Source: an uncultured Eubacteriales bacterium (lineage in GTDB: Bacteria > Bacillota > Clostridia > Oscillospirales > Oscillospiraceae). Taken from it: a stretch of DNA of 64,000 nt. Location: NCBI GenBank assembly GCA_900545495.1, contig UQZJ01000009.1, positions 34,290 to 98,289 on the forward strand, in the 5' to 3' direction. Below are positions 7,729 through 16,131 of the stretch, piece after piece. How positions within the stretch are numbered: position 1 is the stretch's first letter; every line of letters starts with the position of its first letter. Below the pieces are notes generated by a model. It had not been told where the DNA came from, made no database searches, and saw nothing but the letters and a program-made list of their open reading frames with translations. Both the position numbers and the translations under genes were made by a program.

Positions 7729-8676
7729 TTACCACTGATCTTTCCCTTCTTCGGCAGGGATCACCAGCTTCATTGCTTCGATGGCCACCTCGATCATGGA
7801 GTCGTCCGGCTCGTTGGTGGTGAAGTTCTGCATCCACATACCGGGTGCGGAGAGGATGCGGGTCACCACATTGTCGTGGGCGCCCACGAAGCGGTTGAAC
7901 TCATAGGTCACGCCCACCACGGGGATGAGCAGCAGCAGCTTGACGCCGATGCGCACCCAGATGTTCTGCCAGTCGATGTAGGGAAACACGATGCTGGACA
8001 CCAGGATCGACACGATGATGACCACGAACAGGAAGCTGGTGCCGCAGCGGGGATGGTGCTTGGGCTGGGGGCGGACGTTCTCCACCGTCAGGGGCAGCCC
8101 CGCCTCATAGCAGAAGATGGTCTTATGCTCCGCGCCGTGGTAGCAGAACACCCGGCGCACGTCCTTCTGCTTGGAGCAGAGGATGAGGTAGGTCAGAAAA
8201 ACCAGCACCTTCACCACGCCCTCGATGCTGTTGTGGACAGCGGCGCTCTGTGCGTGGAACAGCCCTGCGATAAACGTGGGCAGCAGCATGAACAGCACCA
8301 GCGTCAGCCCCAGACTGAGGATGACGGAAAATGCCACGATCAGCGATTGCAGCTTTTCCGCCGGGATGTGCTTTTCCAGCCACTGGTCAAATTTGCCGGG
8401 CTTTGCATCCTCGTCATCAGGGAAATAATCCGCCGAGAACATCAGTGCCTTCACGCCGGTGATCATGGAGCTGATGAACGTCACGGCGCCGCGGAGAATG
8501 GGGATGCCCAGAATGGGATACCGGTCCTTGATGAACTTCCGCTCCGTCACCTTGGTGACCAGTCCCTCCGGAGAGCGAACCACGATGGCGTCCTTCTCCG
8601 GGCCGCGCATGAGAATACCTTCGATCAGCGCCTGTCCGCCAATGGTGGTGCGGAAGGTGCCCTGTTTCTTTTCCAT
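7729..8676 (-). CDS. DUF1385 family membrane protein (YqhQ-like)
   Basis: This 315-residue polytopic membrane protein begins with the family motif GGQALIEGILMRGP and includes the conserved YHGAEHKTIFCYE and HPRCGTSFLF blocks of DUF1385. Hydrophobic segments lie around residues 105-135, 150-175, 215-245 and 250-275. The molecular function of the family is not established. It is immediately upstream of prmC, and a hairpin at 8700-8721 separates it from the histidine kinase gene. Confidence 0.88.
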   Translation of the reverse strand: MEKKQGTFRTTIGGQALIEGILMRGPEKDAIVVRSPEGLVTKVTERKFIKDRYPILGIPILRGAVTFISSMITGVKALMFSADYFPDDEDAKPGKFDQWLEKHIPAEKLQSLIVAFSVILSLGLTLVLFMLLPTFIAGLFHAQSAAVHNSIEGVVKVLVFLTYLILCSKQKDVRRVFCYHGAEHKTIFCYEAGLPLTVENVRPQPKHHPRCGTSFLFVVIIVSILVSSIVFPYIDWQNIWVRIGVKLLLLIPVVGVTYEFNRFVGAHDNVVTRILSAPGMWMQNFTTNEPDDSMIEVAIEAMKLVIPAEEGKDQW

Positions 8677-8699
8677 ATGCCTGTGTGATCCTTTCTGAA

Positions 8700-8721
8700 G
8701 GCAAGCATATCACAGCTTGCC
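8700..8721. terminator. Hairpin between the kinase and DUF1385 genes
   Basis: GGCAAGC (8700-8706) pairs with GCTTGCC (8715-8721). It follows the kinase gene; no T tract follows on the minus strand, so it is a weak terminator at best. Confidence 0.4.
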
Positions 8722-8747
8722 GAAAAATGCAACAGTTGTTCGATTAT

Positions 8748-10190
8748 TTACAGTTCTTTTTCCGTTTCCCGCTTCAGTGGCAGGTGGATGGTGACCACCG
8801 TGCCGCCGCCCTCGGCGTTGCCGATGTCGAACCGGCCGCCGTGGAGATTGACGATCTCATCACAGACCGCCAACCCGATGCCGCTGCCCCGCGCCCGGGA
8901 GGAGCCCTTGTAGAATTTCTGCTTCACATAGGGCAGCTCCGCCGCCGGGATACCGGGGCCGAAGTCCCGGATGGTGATGACATAGGCCTCGTTCTCCTGC
9001 GTCAGGCGGACGACGATGCGTTTGCCGGAGCCGCCATGCTTGGCGGCGTTGTCCAGCACGTTGCAGAACACCTGCTTCAGCCGCTCCGGGTCGCCGGTGA
9101 TCGGCTCCTCGTACAGCGCCTTGTCGCTGGTGTACTCCAGCGAGATGCCGTCCTGCCGGAACAGCTCCCGATAGGTGTAGACCGCGTCCTCCAGCTCCGC
9201 CTGCAGGTCGGTATCCTCCACCTGCAAGGTGAAGCGGCCGTCGGTCATCTTGGAGAAATCCAGCAGCTCCTCCACCATGTTGGTCAGGCGGCGGGACTCC
9301 TTGAGGATGATCTGCACGCCCCGGCGCAGCTGCTGGACGTCGCAGGACTCGTCCTCCATCAACGTCTCGCCCCAGCCGTTGATGGCCGTCAGCGGTGTCC
9401 GCAGCTCGTGGGACACGGAGGAGATAAATTCTGACTCCATTTTCTCGCTCTGGCTGATTTTCAGGGACATATCGTTGATATTGTCCACCAGCACGCCCAT
9501 CTCGTCCGTGTATTTATTGGGGATCTGGATGCCATAGCTGCCGCCGGAGATGCGCTTGGCCGCCTCCGACACCGCCGACACCGGCGCCACCACGTTGCTG
9601 ATGAAGATGGAGCTGGACAGGAAGATCAGGCAGATGACGGCAGCCATCACGCCGCAGACCACCAGCACCGTCAGAGACACCTGACGATCCAGCTCGCCGA
9701 TGCCGGTGACGTAGCGCATGACGCCCACCACCTGCCCGTTGTACTTCAGCAGGCTGGAGGCGGCGATGATCCGCTCGCCGGTGGCCTCGTCCCGGCCTAC
9801 AAAATCCTGCACCGTACCGCTCTCCACGGCCCGGGCGATCTCCGGCGTGCCGGGATAGGTACCCGCCGTCAGACCGCGGGTGGTGACCTCCACCCGTCCG
9901 GCACTGTTGAGGAATTGCAGCTCGATGCGGTCGCTGTCGTCAAAGGTGGCGGCGTACAGCGTGGCACTGCGGTAATACTCCTTGTAGCCGGTCATGACAT
10001 AGGTGTTGAAGTAGTCCGCGCCGGAGGACGCCTTGGCCCGCAGGGTGGAGCGGGCGCTGTTGTAATAGTTGCTGGCGAAGCCCACGGAGATGAGGACACC
10101 CACCAGCAGCAGTATGGCGGCCACGGGGACGATACTCCCTGCCAGCCAGCGGCGGCGCAGACCCTTTACCTTGGGCAGCTTGGCGGGCAT
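8748..10190 (-). CDS. Membrane sensor histidine kinase
   Basis: This roughly 480-residue kinase has an N-terminal helix (about 15-38), an extracytoplasmic sensor region of about 130 residues, a second helix (about 172-198), a HAMP linker, the phosphoacceptor box SSVSHELRTPLTAINGWGE, and a HATPase domain with NAAKHGGSG (N box), DFGPGIP (G1) and GSGIGLAVC (G2). The ATG at 10190 lies nine bases after AAAGGAG; an in-frame TTG at 10199 is too close to that site. It is the last gene of the lipoprotein-response regulator-kinase operon and should phosphorylate the regulator at 10332-11015. Its stimulus is unknown. Confidence 0.93.
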   Translation of the reverse strand: MPAKLPKVKGLRRRWLAGSIVPVAAILLLVGVLISVGFASNYYNSARSTLRAKASSGADYFNTYVMTGYKEYYRSATLYAATFDDSDRIELQFLNSAGRVEVTTRGLTAGTYPGTPEIARAVESGTVQDFVGRDEATGERIIAASSLLKYNGQVVGVMRYVTGIGELDRQVSLTVLVVCGVMAAVICLIFLSSSIFISNVVAPVSAVSEAAKRISGGSYGIQIPNKYTDEMGVLVDNINDMSLKISQSEKMESEFISSVSHELRTPLTAINGWGETLMEDESCDVQQLRRGVQIILKESRRLTNMVEELLDFSKMTDGRFTLQVEDTDLQAELEDAVYTYRELFRQDGISLEYTSDKALYEEPITGDPERLKQVFCNVLDNAAKHGGSGKRIVVRLTQENEAYVITIRDFGPGIPAAELPYVKQKFYKGSSRARGSGIGLAVCDEIVNLHGGRFDIGNAEGGGTVVTIHLPLKRETEKEL

Positions 10191-10241
10191 ATTCCTCAAC
10201 TCCTTTCTTGCGTGTCATGGTGCGGCAGCAGGTATGCGTGA

Positions 10242-10325
10242 GATTTTTCGTCAGGACGAGGCGCGTCGGCACAGCCGTACTTTGTGTACGGCACGCCGCC
10301 GCAACGAAGTACTGGCGAAAAAGAT
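10242..10325. repeat. REP-like palindromic intergenic repeat
   Basis: An 80-bp element occupies the gap between the response regulator and kinase genes. Outer arms TTTTTCGTCAG (10244-10254) and CTGGCGAAAAA (10312-10322) pair with one G-T position. An inner perfect stem GCCGTAC/GTACGGC (10274-10280, 10286-10292) has a TTTGT loop. It lies inside an operon, so it could reduce read-through to the kinase. The architecture resembles dispersed palindromic repeats of gut Clostridia, but there is no second copy in this window. Confidence 0.65.
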
Positions 10326-10331
10326 CCGCTG

Positions 10332-11015
10332 TCAGAAGCCCCACTTGTAGCCATATCCCCAGACCGTGGTAATATAGGTGGGATTCGTGGCGTTGTCCTC
10401 GATCTTGAGCCGCAGGCGGCGGATATTGACGTCGACGATCTTGAGCTCGCCGAAGTAGTCGTGCCCCCAGACGAGGTCGAGGATCTCCTCGCGGGAGAGG
10501 GCCTTGCCGGGGTTCTCCATGAACATTTTCATGATGGAGTACTCCACCTGCGTGAGCTTGATGCGCTGGCCGTTCTTCTCCAGGGTGCGGTTGCGGGTGT
10601 TGAGGAGGAAGGGCGGCTGCTCGATCTCACCGGCGTCCACGGCGGCGCCGCCGGAGCGGCGCATGAGGGCGTCTACGCGGGCGGTGAGCTCCGCAGGGGA
10701 AAAGGGCTTGGTGACATAGTCGTCGGCGCCGGTCATGAGGCCGGTGACCTTGTCCATCTCCTGAGAGCGGGCGGTGAGCATGATGATACCGATGGTGGCG
10801 TTGGTGGCGCGGATGCGGCGGCAGACCTCGAAGCCGTCGATACCGGGGAGCATGATGTCCAGCAGCGCGACGCGGACATCCGTATGCTCCTTCAGCTTCT
10901 CCAGCGCCTCCTCGCCTGTCTCCGCCTCCACCACCTCATAACCGGCGCGGCGGAGATTGATGACGATAAAGCTGCGGATGCTGGATTCGTCCTCCAAGAC
11001 CAAGACTTTTTTCAT
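10332..11015 (-). CDS. OmpR/PhoB-family response regulator
   Basis: This 227-residue two-domain regulator has a receiver domain (acidic pocket ED near residue 8, phosphoacceptor in VALLDIMLPGIDGFE, switch T in IIMLTARS, K in VTKPFSP) and a C-terminal winged helix (VDVNIRRLRLKIEDN, TVWGYGYKW). The ATG at 11015 follows AAAGGAG at good spacing. It sits 20 bp after the lipoprotein gene and is followed by the kinase after a 141-bp gap holding a palindromic repeat. The lipoprotein gene may be both partner and target. Confidence 0.95.
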   Translation of the reverse strand: MKKVLVLEDESSIRSFIVINLRRAGYEVVEAETGEEALEKLKEHTDVRVALLDIMLPGIDGFEVCRRIRATNATIGIIMLTARSQEMDKVTGLMTGADDYVTKPFSPAELTARVDALMRRSGGAAVDAGEIEQPPFLLNTRNRTLEKNGQRIKLTQVEYSIMKMFMENPGKALSREEILDLVWGHDYFGELKIVDVNIRRLRLKIEDNATNPTYITTVWGYGYKWGF

Positions 11016-11035
11016 AGCCTGCTCCTTTCGTTCGA

Positions 11036-12355
11036 TCAGGAATTGTTCCACGCGGGGAGGATGAGACGGAAGCTCCGGCGCAGCAGATCCTCGTCCATCC
11101 CGTAGTAGGTGGCGATCTCGTAGACCTCGCCGGCGTAGACCGTGGCGGTCTGGCGGCGGAGGACGATACGGCTGCCGATGCGGCTTCGGCTGTCCCGGTT
11201 TTCCCCGGTGATGGTGTAAATGGTCAAAACGGCATCGCCGTTGATGTGCAGGGTCATCTGGTTCTCGTTGATCATGCCGCCGGTAACGGCTGTCACATCC
11301 CACGTCCACCAACTGGTGGGGATGGTGAGATACCAGCCGCCGGACTGACTGTGGTAGGTCTTGGCGGTCTGTTCAAAGCGGCCATCCGTCTTCCAGCGCA
11401 TCCACGAGACGAGACCGTCCGTCTGCTCGGTGGGCGTATCTCCCAGCGGGCAGGGCAGCTCGATGATGCCGTCGCCGTCGATATCCTGCGGCGACAGCTG
11501 GCGATAGGGATAGACGGCAGTGGAAACGCCGCTGTTCCGGTCCATGGCCACGTTGACAAGACCGGTCTCCTGCCGGTAGATGAGGATATCCGTGACCGCC
11601 ATATTGGTGGTGTCCACGCCGGTGATAAAGACGGCAGGGGTATCCTTGGCCACCATGCCGGTGACCACACTGCCCCGGTTCAGCGCCGTCATGGTGCTGG
11701 ACAGACGGCAGCGGTAGGACACGCCCATCTGCTCGCCCTGCCAGCCGTAGAACTCCGCCACAGGCCCCATCTCACCGTCGGTGCGCAGCACCAGCAGGCT
11801 GGGGACGCCGTCGCCGTTCAGATCCTGAATGGTGAAGCGGCTGTAACCGCAGGACATAAGCGCTACCGGCTCCGGCTCGATGGTGTAGGCCGCCAGCGTC
11901 TGGACATCGGCGCTGATGCGCCAGCCCACGATCAGCTCCCGGCGGCCATTGCCGTTCAGATCCTGATAGTATACGCTGTCCACGGCGGTGCCGCTGCTCT
12001 CGATGGTACAGAACAGGCGGTAGCCCTCGTCCTCGTCCAGTCGGAACACCATGATCTTCAGCGGCTTTTCATCGGCGCTGCGGCGCATGAACACCATGGC
12101 CTCCTGCCGGCCGTCATCCTCCAGATCCAGCATCTGCACGGACTGGATGTTCCGTCCGCCGGAGGGCGACGCGTATTCGTAGCCCTGGGCGATCAGGCTG
12201 TCCAGCTGCTGGGACAGGCCGGTATATTCCGGTGCCATGCGGGGCAGGGTGAACAGCTGCTCCACCGAGGCGTCAAAGAAATTGCAGCCGGTCAGCAGGG
12301 CGGCAGCCGCCCACGCCATCAGCAGCAGGATGCACTTTTTCAGGGTACGCTTCAC
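11036..12355 (-). CDS. Predicted lipoprotein with repeat (FG-GAP/VCBS-like) motifs
   Basis: This 439-residue protein has a Lys/Arg-rich start, a hydrophobic helix and lipobox LLTGC, so it is predicted to be lipid-anchored outside the membrane. The body holds repeated calcium-binding-like segments such as DLEDDGRQEAMVF, DLNGNGRRELIVGW, DLNGDGVPSLLVL and DIDGDGIIELP, which suggest a beta-propeller of FG-GAP/VCBS type. I chose GTG at 12355 because AAGGAGG lies eight bases upstream. It leads the operon with the two-component system, so a role in signal sensing is plausible but unproven. Confidence 0.8.
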   Translation of the reverse strand: MKRTLKKCILLLMAWAAAALLTGCNFFDASVEQLFTLPRMAPEYTGLSQQLDSLIAQGYEYASPSGGRNIQSVQMLDLEDDGRQEAMVFMRRSADEKPLKIMVFRLDEDEGYRLFCTIESSGTAVDSVYYQDLNGNGRRELIVGWRISADVQTLAAYTIEPEPVALMSCGYSRFTIQDLNGDGVPSLLVLRTDGEMGPVAEFYGWQGEQMGVSYRCRLSSTMTALNRGSVVTGMVAKDTPAVFITGVDTTNMAVTDILIYRQETGLVNVAMDRNSGVSTAVYPYRQLSPQDIDGDGIIELPCPLGDTPTEQTDGLVSWMRWKTDGRFEQTAKTYHSQSGGWYLTIPTSWWTWDVTAVTGGMINENQMTLHINGDAVLTIYTITGENRDSRSRIGSRIVLRRQTATVYAGEVYEIATYYGMDEDLLRRSFRLILPAWNNS

Positions 12356-12385
12356 GGCGGCTCCCTCCTTTTCCGGCAGTACGGC

Positions 12386-12402
12386 CAATATACAGTATAT
12401 TG
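12386..12402. promoter_or_regulatory. 17-bp palindrome upstream of the lipoprotein-RR-HK operon
   Basis: CAATATAC and GTATATTG flank a single central base. The site is about 30 bp before the lipoprotein start and close to possible -10 boxes (TACAAT, TATACT), which suits an operator. Confidence 0.5.
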
Positions 12403-12458
12403 TATCACACTCCGCGCCGATTTGGTAGTGCTTTTTTGCGGCTTTTGCGCCGCAGGCA

Positions 12459-12491
12459 AAAGGGACGGGCCGCTCCTGCGACCCGTCCCTT
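12459..12491 (-). terminator. Hairpin after the zinc-ribbon/Ig-like gene
   Basis: AAGGGACGGG pairs with CCCGTCCCTT over a 12-nt loop just beyond the stop at 12506. Only four Ts follow on the minus strand. Confidence 0.65.
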
Positions 12492-12505
12492 GCAGTCCTT
12501 TACAT

Positions 12506-13453
12506 TCAGCGGATGCGGATGATGGCCTTCACCGTTCCGCCGCCCACCGAGCCGACAACGGTGGCATACCGTCCGCTGGTGGTGCCGGTGACGGTGATCT
12601 TGTCGCCGTCCAGCGTGCATACGCCGCTGCTGTCGCCGTCAATGCTCCATGTGACGGCGGCGGTGGTGCCCTTGACGCCCAGCTTCCAGACCTCGCCCTT
12701 CTTGGTGCTCATCTCAAACACGCCCGTCTCGGAGGTGGCGGCCAGTTCACCGACATAGCCGCCCTCGGAGGTGGCTGTGATGACCAGCTTGCTCACATCC
12801 ACCTTCTGGGTATCTGTGGGCTTGTTGGTGTCCGTAGGCTTCGTCGTATCCGTAGGCTTATTGGTATCCGTAGGTTTCGTGGTATCCGTAGGCTCCGTGC
12901 CGTCCTCGGCGGCCTTTACCGTCAGGCTGCACGCGGCCTCCGCATCGCCCACCTTGGCGGTGATGACCGCATTGCCGGCGGCGACAGCCGTGACCTCGCC
13001 GCTGTCGCTGACGGTGGCCACGGTGGGATCGCTGCTGCTCCACGCGCAGGTCTCCTCCGTCTCCTCGTTGACCTTCAGCGTCTCCCTATCCCCTACGGTC
13101 AGCGCCAGCACGGCGCGGTTCAGGGTGATGACGTTCTCCGGCTCTGCCGGGTCGGGGGTATCGGGATCCGGCGTGGGGGTCACGTCCTCCACCGGCGGCT
13201 TCTCCCCGCCGATGGCGTCCTTGATCTGGTCTCCAAACACCAGCCACACCACCAGCAGCACCAGCAGGGCCAGCACCAACACCATCACGGGGCCGAGGAT
13301 GCTGGGCGCCCGGCGGCGGGACGTATCCTCCCGGCGGCTGCGGCGCTTCTTCACGCGGCCGTTGTAATAGGCGTCGTCCTCCTCGCAGAAGGGACAGGTC
13401 TTATAGCTATCGGAGAACATCTCTCCGCATCGTCTGCACTTGATCAAGCTCAT
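12506..13453 (-). CDS. Zinc-ribbon membrane protein with Ig-like extracellular domain
   Basis: This 315-residue protein starts with a zinc ribbon (C6-x2-C9 and C20-x2-C23: KCRRCGEMF ... TCPFCEED), then a basic stretch and one transmembrane helix (about 53-74). Outside the membrane come a proline-rich linker, a bacterial Ig-like (Big_2-type) domain (WSSSDPTVATVSDSGEVTAV) and a Thr/Pro/Lys repeat linker (about residues 193-218, units of KPTDTN/KPTDTT). A second beta domain (TWSIDGDSSGVCTLDGDKIT) closes it. Such proteins probably link cytoplasmic sensing to the cell surface; the real role is unknown. It has its own near-consensus promoter. Confidence 0.8.
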   Translation of the reverse strand: MSLIKCRRCGEMFSDSYKTCPFCEEDDAYYNGRVKKRRSRREDTSRRRAPSILGPVMVLVLALLVLLVVWLVFGDQIKDAIGGEKPPVEDVTPTPDPDTPDPAEPENVITLNRAVLALTVGDRETLKVNEETEETCAWSSSDPTVATVSDSGEVTAVAAGNAVITAKVGDAEAACSLTVKAAEDGTEPTDTTKPTDTNKPTDTTKPTDTNKPTDTQKVDVSKLVITATSEGGYVGELAATSETGVFEMSTKKGEVWKLGVKGTTAAVTWSIDGDSSGVCTLDGDKITVTGTTSGRYATVVGSVGGGTVKAIIRIR

Positions 13454-13485
13454 GTGAAAAACCTCCGGGGAAAAATCTATTTTAC

Positions 13486-13514
13486 ATAATATCCACTTTC
13501 CCGTCCCGCGTCAA
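13486..13514 (-). promoter_or_regulatory. Promoter of the zinc-ribbon/Ig-like gene
   Basis: A minus-strand TTGACG (13509-13514), a 17-bp spacer and TATTAT (13486-13491) lie about 35 bp before the start codon. Confidence 0.7.
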
Positions 13515-13564
13515 CCGCCTAACGGCGAAATTCATTCTTTTTTTACAAGCAAACGCCGCACCGC

Positions 13565-13593
13565 TTGCTTTTCTCCCTCATATTTCCTATAAT
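13565..13593 (+). promoter_or_regulatory. Promoter of udk
   Basis: TTGCTT (13565-13570), a 17-bp spacer and TATAAT (13588-13593) precede udk by about 30 bp. Confidence 0.75.
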
Positions 13594-13624
13594 AATGGGC
13601 AAAGCATTTGGGAGGACGCGGGCT

Positions 13625-14239
13625 ATGAACACCATTTTTATCGGCATCGCCGGTGGCACCGGCAGCGGCAAGACCACTCTCACCGAGCATCTGGCCGCCC
13701 GGTTCGGCAACGACATCAGCGTGGTACACCACGACAACTACTACAAGCGGCAGGATCGCCCCTTTGCGGAGCGGTGCCAGCAGAACTACGACCACCCCGA
13801 CGCCTTCGACACCGATCTGATGATCGCCGATCTGAAGGCACTGAAACGCGGCGAGACCATCCACTGCCCCGTGCACGACTACTCCATCCACAACCGCACC
13901 GACGAGACGGTGGAGGTACGCCCCACCAAGGTGGTGATCGTGGAGGGTATCCTCATTTTTCAGAACAAGGCGCTGCGGGATCTGCTGGACATCAAGATCT
14001 TCGTGGAGACCGACGCCGACGTGCGCATCCTGCGCCGTGCCCTGCGGGACGTGGAGGAGCGGGGCCGCTCGCTGGAGTCGGTGGTGAATCAGTATCTCAC
14101 CACCGTGAAGCCCATGCACGAGCAATTCGTGGAGCCTACCCGGAAGTTCGCGGATATCATCGTGCTGGAGGGCGGCCACAATCTGGTGGCGCTGGACATG
14201 ATCATGCAGCGCATTGCCAGCCACATCCGGGAGAGCTGA
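13625..14239 (+). CDS. udk: Uridine kinase
   Basis: This 204-residue P-loop kinase phosphorylates uridine and cytidine for pyrimidine salvage. GIAGGTGSGKTTL is the Walker A loop, HHDNYYKRQD and YDHPDAFDTDLM are the substrate region, and VIVEGILIF is Walker B. The ATG at 13625 follows GGGAGG by about ten bases and gives the family N-terminus; the longer reading includes the promoter. It is followed after one base by the DUF218 gene, which is probably cotranscribed. Confidence 0.93.
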   Translation: MNTIFIGIAGGTGSGKTTLTEHLAARFGNDISVVHHDNYYKRQDRPFAERCQQNYDHPDAFDTDLMIADLKALKRGETIHCPVHDYSIHNRTDETVEVRPTKVVIVEGILIFQNKALRDLLDIKIFVETDADVRILRRALRDVEERGRSLESVVNQYLTTVKPMHEQFVEPTRKFADIIVLEGGHNLVALDMIMQRIASHIRES

Positions 14240-14240
14240 C

Positions 14241-14996
14241 ATGAAGCGCACGCTTTCCCGCGCCGCCGCCGGACTGTGCATCGCACTGGCACTGTTTTTC
14301 CTGCTGCCGCTGTGCGCCGGCATCCTCCATTTCGGTATGCTCTGGCCGGCGGCGGTGCTGGCGGGCGCAGCGGCTGTTTTGCTGTGGCCGGACTTTTTCC
14401 GGCGTCTGCTGCGCCCCAAATGGCTGCGGCGGGTCATCGCCTGCGCGGCGGCGGTCTGCCTTACGGCGGTGCTGGTGACGCTGGGCAAAATGGCGCAGAG
14501 CGCCGCGCACCGGCCCACGGGCGATACGCCCTGCACCGTGGTGGTGCTGGGCTGTCAGGTGTATCCGGACGGACACCCCAGTTTGATGCTGCAAAACCGC
14601 ATTCACGCCGCCTACGACTACCTGACCGCCCACCCGGAGGCGGTCTGTATCGCCTCCGGCGGGCAGAATGACCGGGAGACGATCTCCGAGGCCGCCTGCA
14701 TCCGAAACACGCTGGTGGGGATGGGCATCGCCCCGGCGCGCATCTATACGGAGGCGCGCTCCACCTCCACCGAGGAGAACCTGACCTTCTCCGCCCGCAT
14801 CATCGAGGAGGAGGGCCTTCCCGCACAGGTGGCCATCGCCTCGGACAACTTCCACCAGCTTCGCGCCGCCATCTGGGCGGAGCGGGCGGGGCTGACGCCC
14901 TATGCCGCGGGCTGCGCCAGCCCGTGGTTCCTCGCCCCCGGCTACTGGGCGCGGGAGGCCGCCGCCCTGCTGTACATGGTCTGTACCGGGCAATGA
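14241..14996 (+). CDS. DUF218 (YdcF/ElyC-like) membrane protein
   Basis: This 251-residue protein has about three N-terminal transmembrane helices (within residues 8-85), then a DUF218 domain with VVLGCQVYPDG, the Asn/Arg turn LMLQNRIHAAYDYL, ASGGQNDRETISEA, and TEARSTSTEENL. The family includes the E. coli envelope proteins ElyC and SanA, but its biochemical activity is not settled. It begins one base after the udk stop, so translation may be coupled. A small hairpin and the ferredoxin promoter follow its end. Confidence 0.85.
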   Translation: MKRTLSRAAAGLCIALALFFLLPLCAGILHFGMLWPAAVLAGAAAVLLWPDFFRRLLRPKWLRRVIACAAAVCLTAVLVTLGKMAQSAAHRPTGDTPCTVVVLGCQVYPDGHPSLMLQNRIHAAYDYLTAHPEAVCIASGGQNDRETISEAACIRNTLVGMGIAPARIYTEARSTSTEENLTFSARIIEEEGLPAQVAIASDNFHQLRAAIWAERAGLTPYAAGCASPWFLAPGYWAREAAALLYMVCTGQ

Positions 14997-15061
14997 GCCC
15001 TCCCTGCAGAAAATCCAGATACCGCCGGAATTGCCAGTTTTTCATCCGGTGGAAAATGCTC

Positions 15062-15089
15062 TTGCATTTTTAGATTTTCATGATAAAAT
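15062..15089 (+). promoter_or_regulatory. Promoter of the ferredoxin gene
   Basis: TTGCAT (15062-15067), a 16-bp spacer and TAAAAT (15084-15089) lie about 30 bp before the start. A small AAATGC/GCATTT hairpin overlaps the -35 region and could end the DUF218 transcript. Confidence 0.65.
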
Positions 15090-15119
15090 AAGCTTACAAA
15101 TCTTTATGGAGGTGCTACT

Positions 15120-15293
15120 ATGGCTTATCAGATCGGTTCCGCTTGCGTCAGCTGCGGCGCTTGTGCAGATGCTTGCCCCGTGGGTGCTATTTCCCAGGGT
15201 GATGATCGTTACGTGATCGACGCCGGTGCCTGCCTGGACTGCGGTTCTTGCAGCGATACCTGCCCCAACGGCGCTATCAGCCCCGCTGAGTAA
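15120..15293 (+). CDS. 2[4Fe-4S] ferredoxin
   Basis: This 57-residue clostridial-type ferredoxin carries low-potential electrons for enzymes such as pyruvate:ferredoxin oxidoreductase and hydrogenases. Both cluster motifs are perfect: C9-x2-C12-x2-C15-x3-C19-P and C38-x2-C41-x2-C44-x3-C48-P. The length and internal two-fold symmetry are typical. GGAGGT lies six bases before the ATG. It stands alone between its own promoter and a strong terminator, which suits a highly expressed gene, and its codon choice (GCT, GGT, TGC) is also biased in that direction. Confidence 0.97.
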   Translation: MAYQIGSACVSCGACADACPVGAISQGDDRYVIDAGACLDCGSCSDTCPNGAISPAE

Positions 15294-15310
15294 TCTTACA
15301 TACGCGCGGC

Positions 15311-15342
15311 AAAGTGACCGGCCTTCTGGCCGGTCACTTTTT
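15311..15342 (+). terminator. Terminator after the ferredoxin gene
   Basis: AAGTGACCGGCC pairs with GGCCGGTCACTT over a TTCT loop and is followed by a T run. Confidence 0.93.
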
Positions 15343-15404
15343 CTGTTGCGGCGGCGGGCTTTTTATATTACAATAGCCCCAGTATCTATGCGGGAGGGCG
15401 GCAT

Positions 15405-16127
15405 ATGGAGCGATGGGATTCCCTGTGGGACGGCGGCTGGACGTTCTGCTTTGACGACAGCGCCTTCATGCCCTCCACCGACTCCTTCCTGCTGGGCAGC
15501 TTTCCCCCGCTGCGGCGGGGCTGGCGGGTCTGCGATCTGGGGGCCGGTACCGGGCTGCTGGGTCTTCTGCTGCTGGCGCGGGAGCCCGCACTCACCGTCA
15601 CCGGGCTGGAGCTGTCCCCGGCCGCCTGTGGGCTGGCGGCGCGGACGGCGGCGGCCAACGGCCTGGCCGACCGGTTGGTGACGCTGCCCTGCGACCTGCG
15701 GGAGCGCTCTCAGCTTCCGGCGGCGGGCAGCTTCGATCTGGTCGTGTCCAACCCGCCCTACTTCCCCGCCGGCGGCGGCAGGACGGCGGCGGGCAGCCGG
15801 GGCACAGCACGCTCGGAGCTGACCTGCACCATGGAGCAGCTCTGCGCCGCCGCGTCCTTTCTGCTGCGCAGCGGCGGCCATTTTTGCCTCGTCTACCGCC
15901 CGGAGCGGCTGGCGGAGCTGATGGAGACACTGCGCCGGTACAGGCTGGAGCCGAAAGCGCTGCGGTTCGTCCAGAAAAACGGCACATCCGCGCCGTCGCT
16001 GGTGCTGCTGGGCTGCCGGAAGGATGGCCGCACCGGTCTAACGGTGCAGCCGCCGCTGCTGCTGCAAAACGCCGACGGCACGGAGACAGAGGAGCTGCGG
16101 CGCATCTATTTCAGAGATAAGGGGTAA
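15405..16127 (+). CDS. tRNA1(Val) adenine N6-methyltransferase family protein (TrmN6-like)
   Basis: This 240-residue Rossmann methyltransferase has VCDLGAGTGLLGLLLL (SAM motif) and the N6-adenine catalytic motif SNPPYFPAGGG. It also has the family opening FMPSTDSFLLG and the closing block LLLQNADGTETEELRRIY, which places it in the TrmN6/YfiC-like family acting on tRNA or other RNA. It is four bases upstream of rsmI, a conserved pairing of RNA methylases. The exact target is inferred from the family. Confidence 0.87.
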   Translation: MERWDSLWDGGWTFCFDDSAFMPSTDSFLLGSFPPLRRGWRVCDLGAGTGLLGLLLLAREPALTVTGLELSPAACGLAARTAAANGLADRLVTLPCDLRERSQLPAAGSFDLVVSNPPYFPAGGGRTAAGSRGTARSELTCTMEQLCAAASFLLRSGGHFCLVYRPERLAELMETLRRYRLEPKALRFVQKNGTSAPSLVLLGCRKDGRTGLTVQPPLLLQNADGTETEELRRIYFRDKG

Positions 16128-16131
16128 TACA

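Noticed and set aside
12820..12895. Short tandem repeats that might be a CRISPR array or minisatellite
   Set aside because: They are in-frame Thr/Pro/Lys codons of the linker in the zinc-ribbon/Ig-like protein, without spacers.
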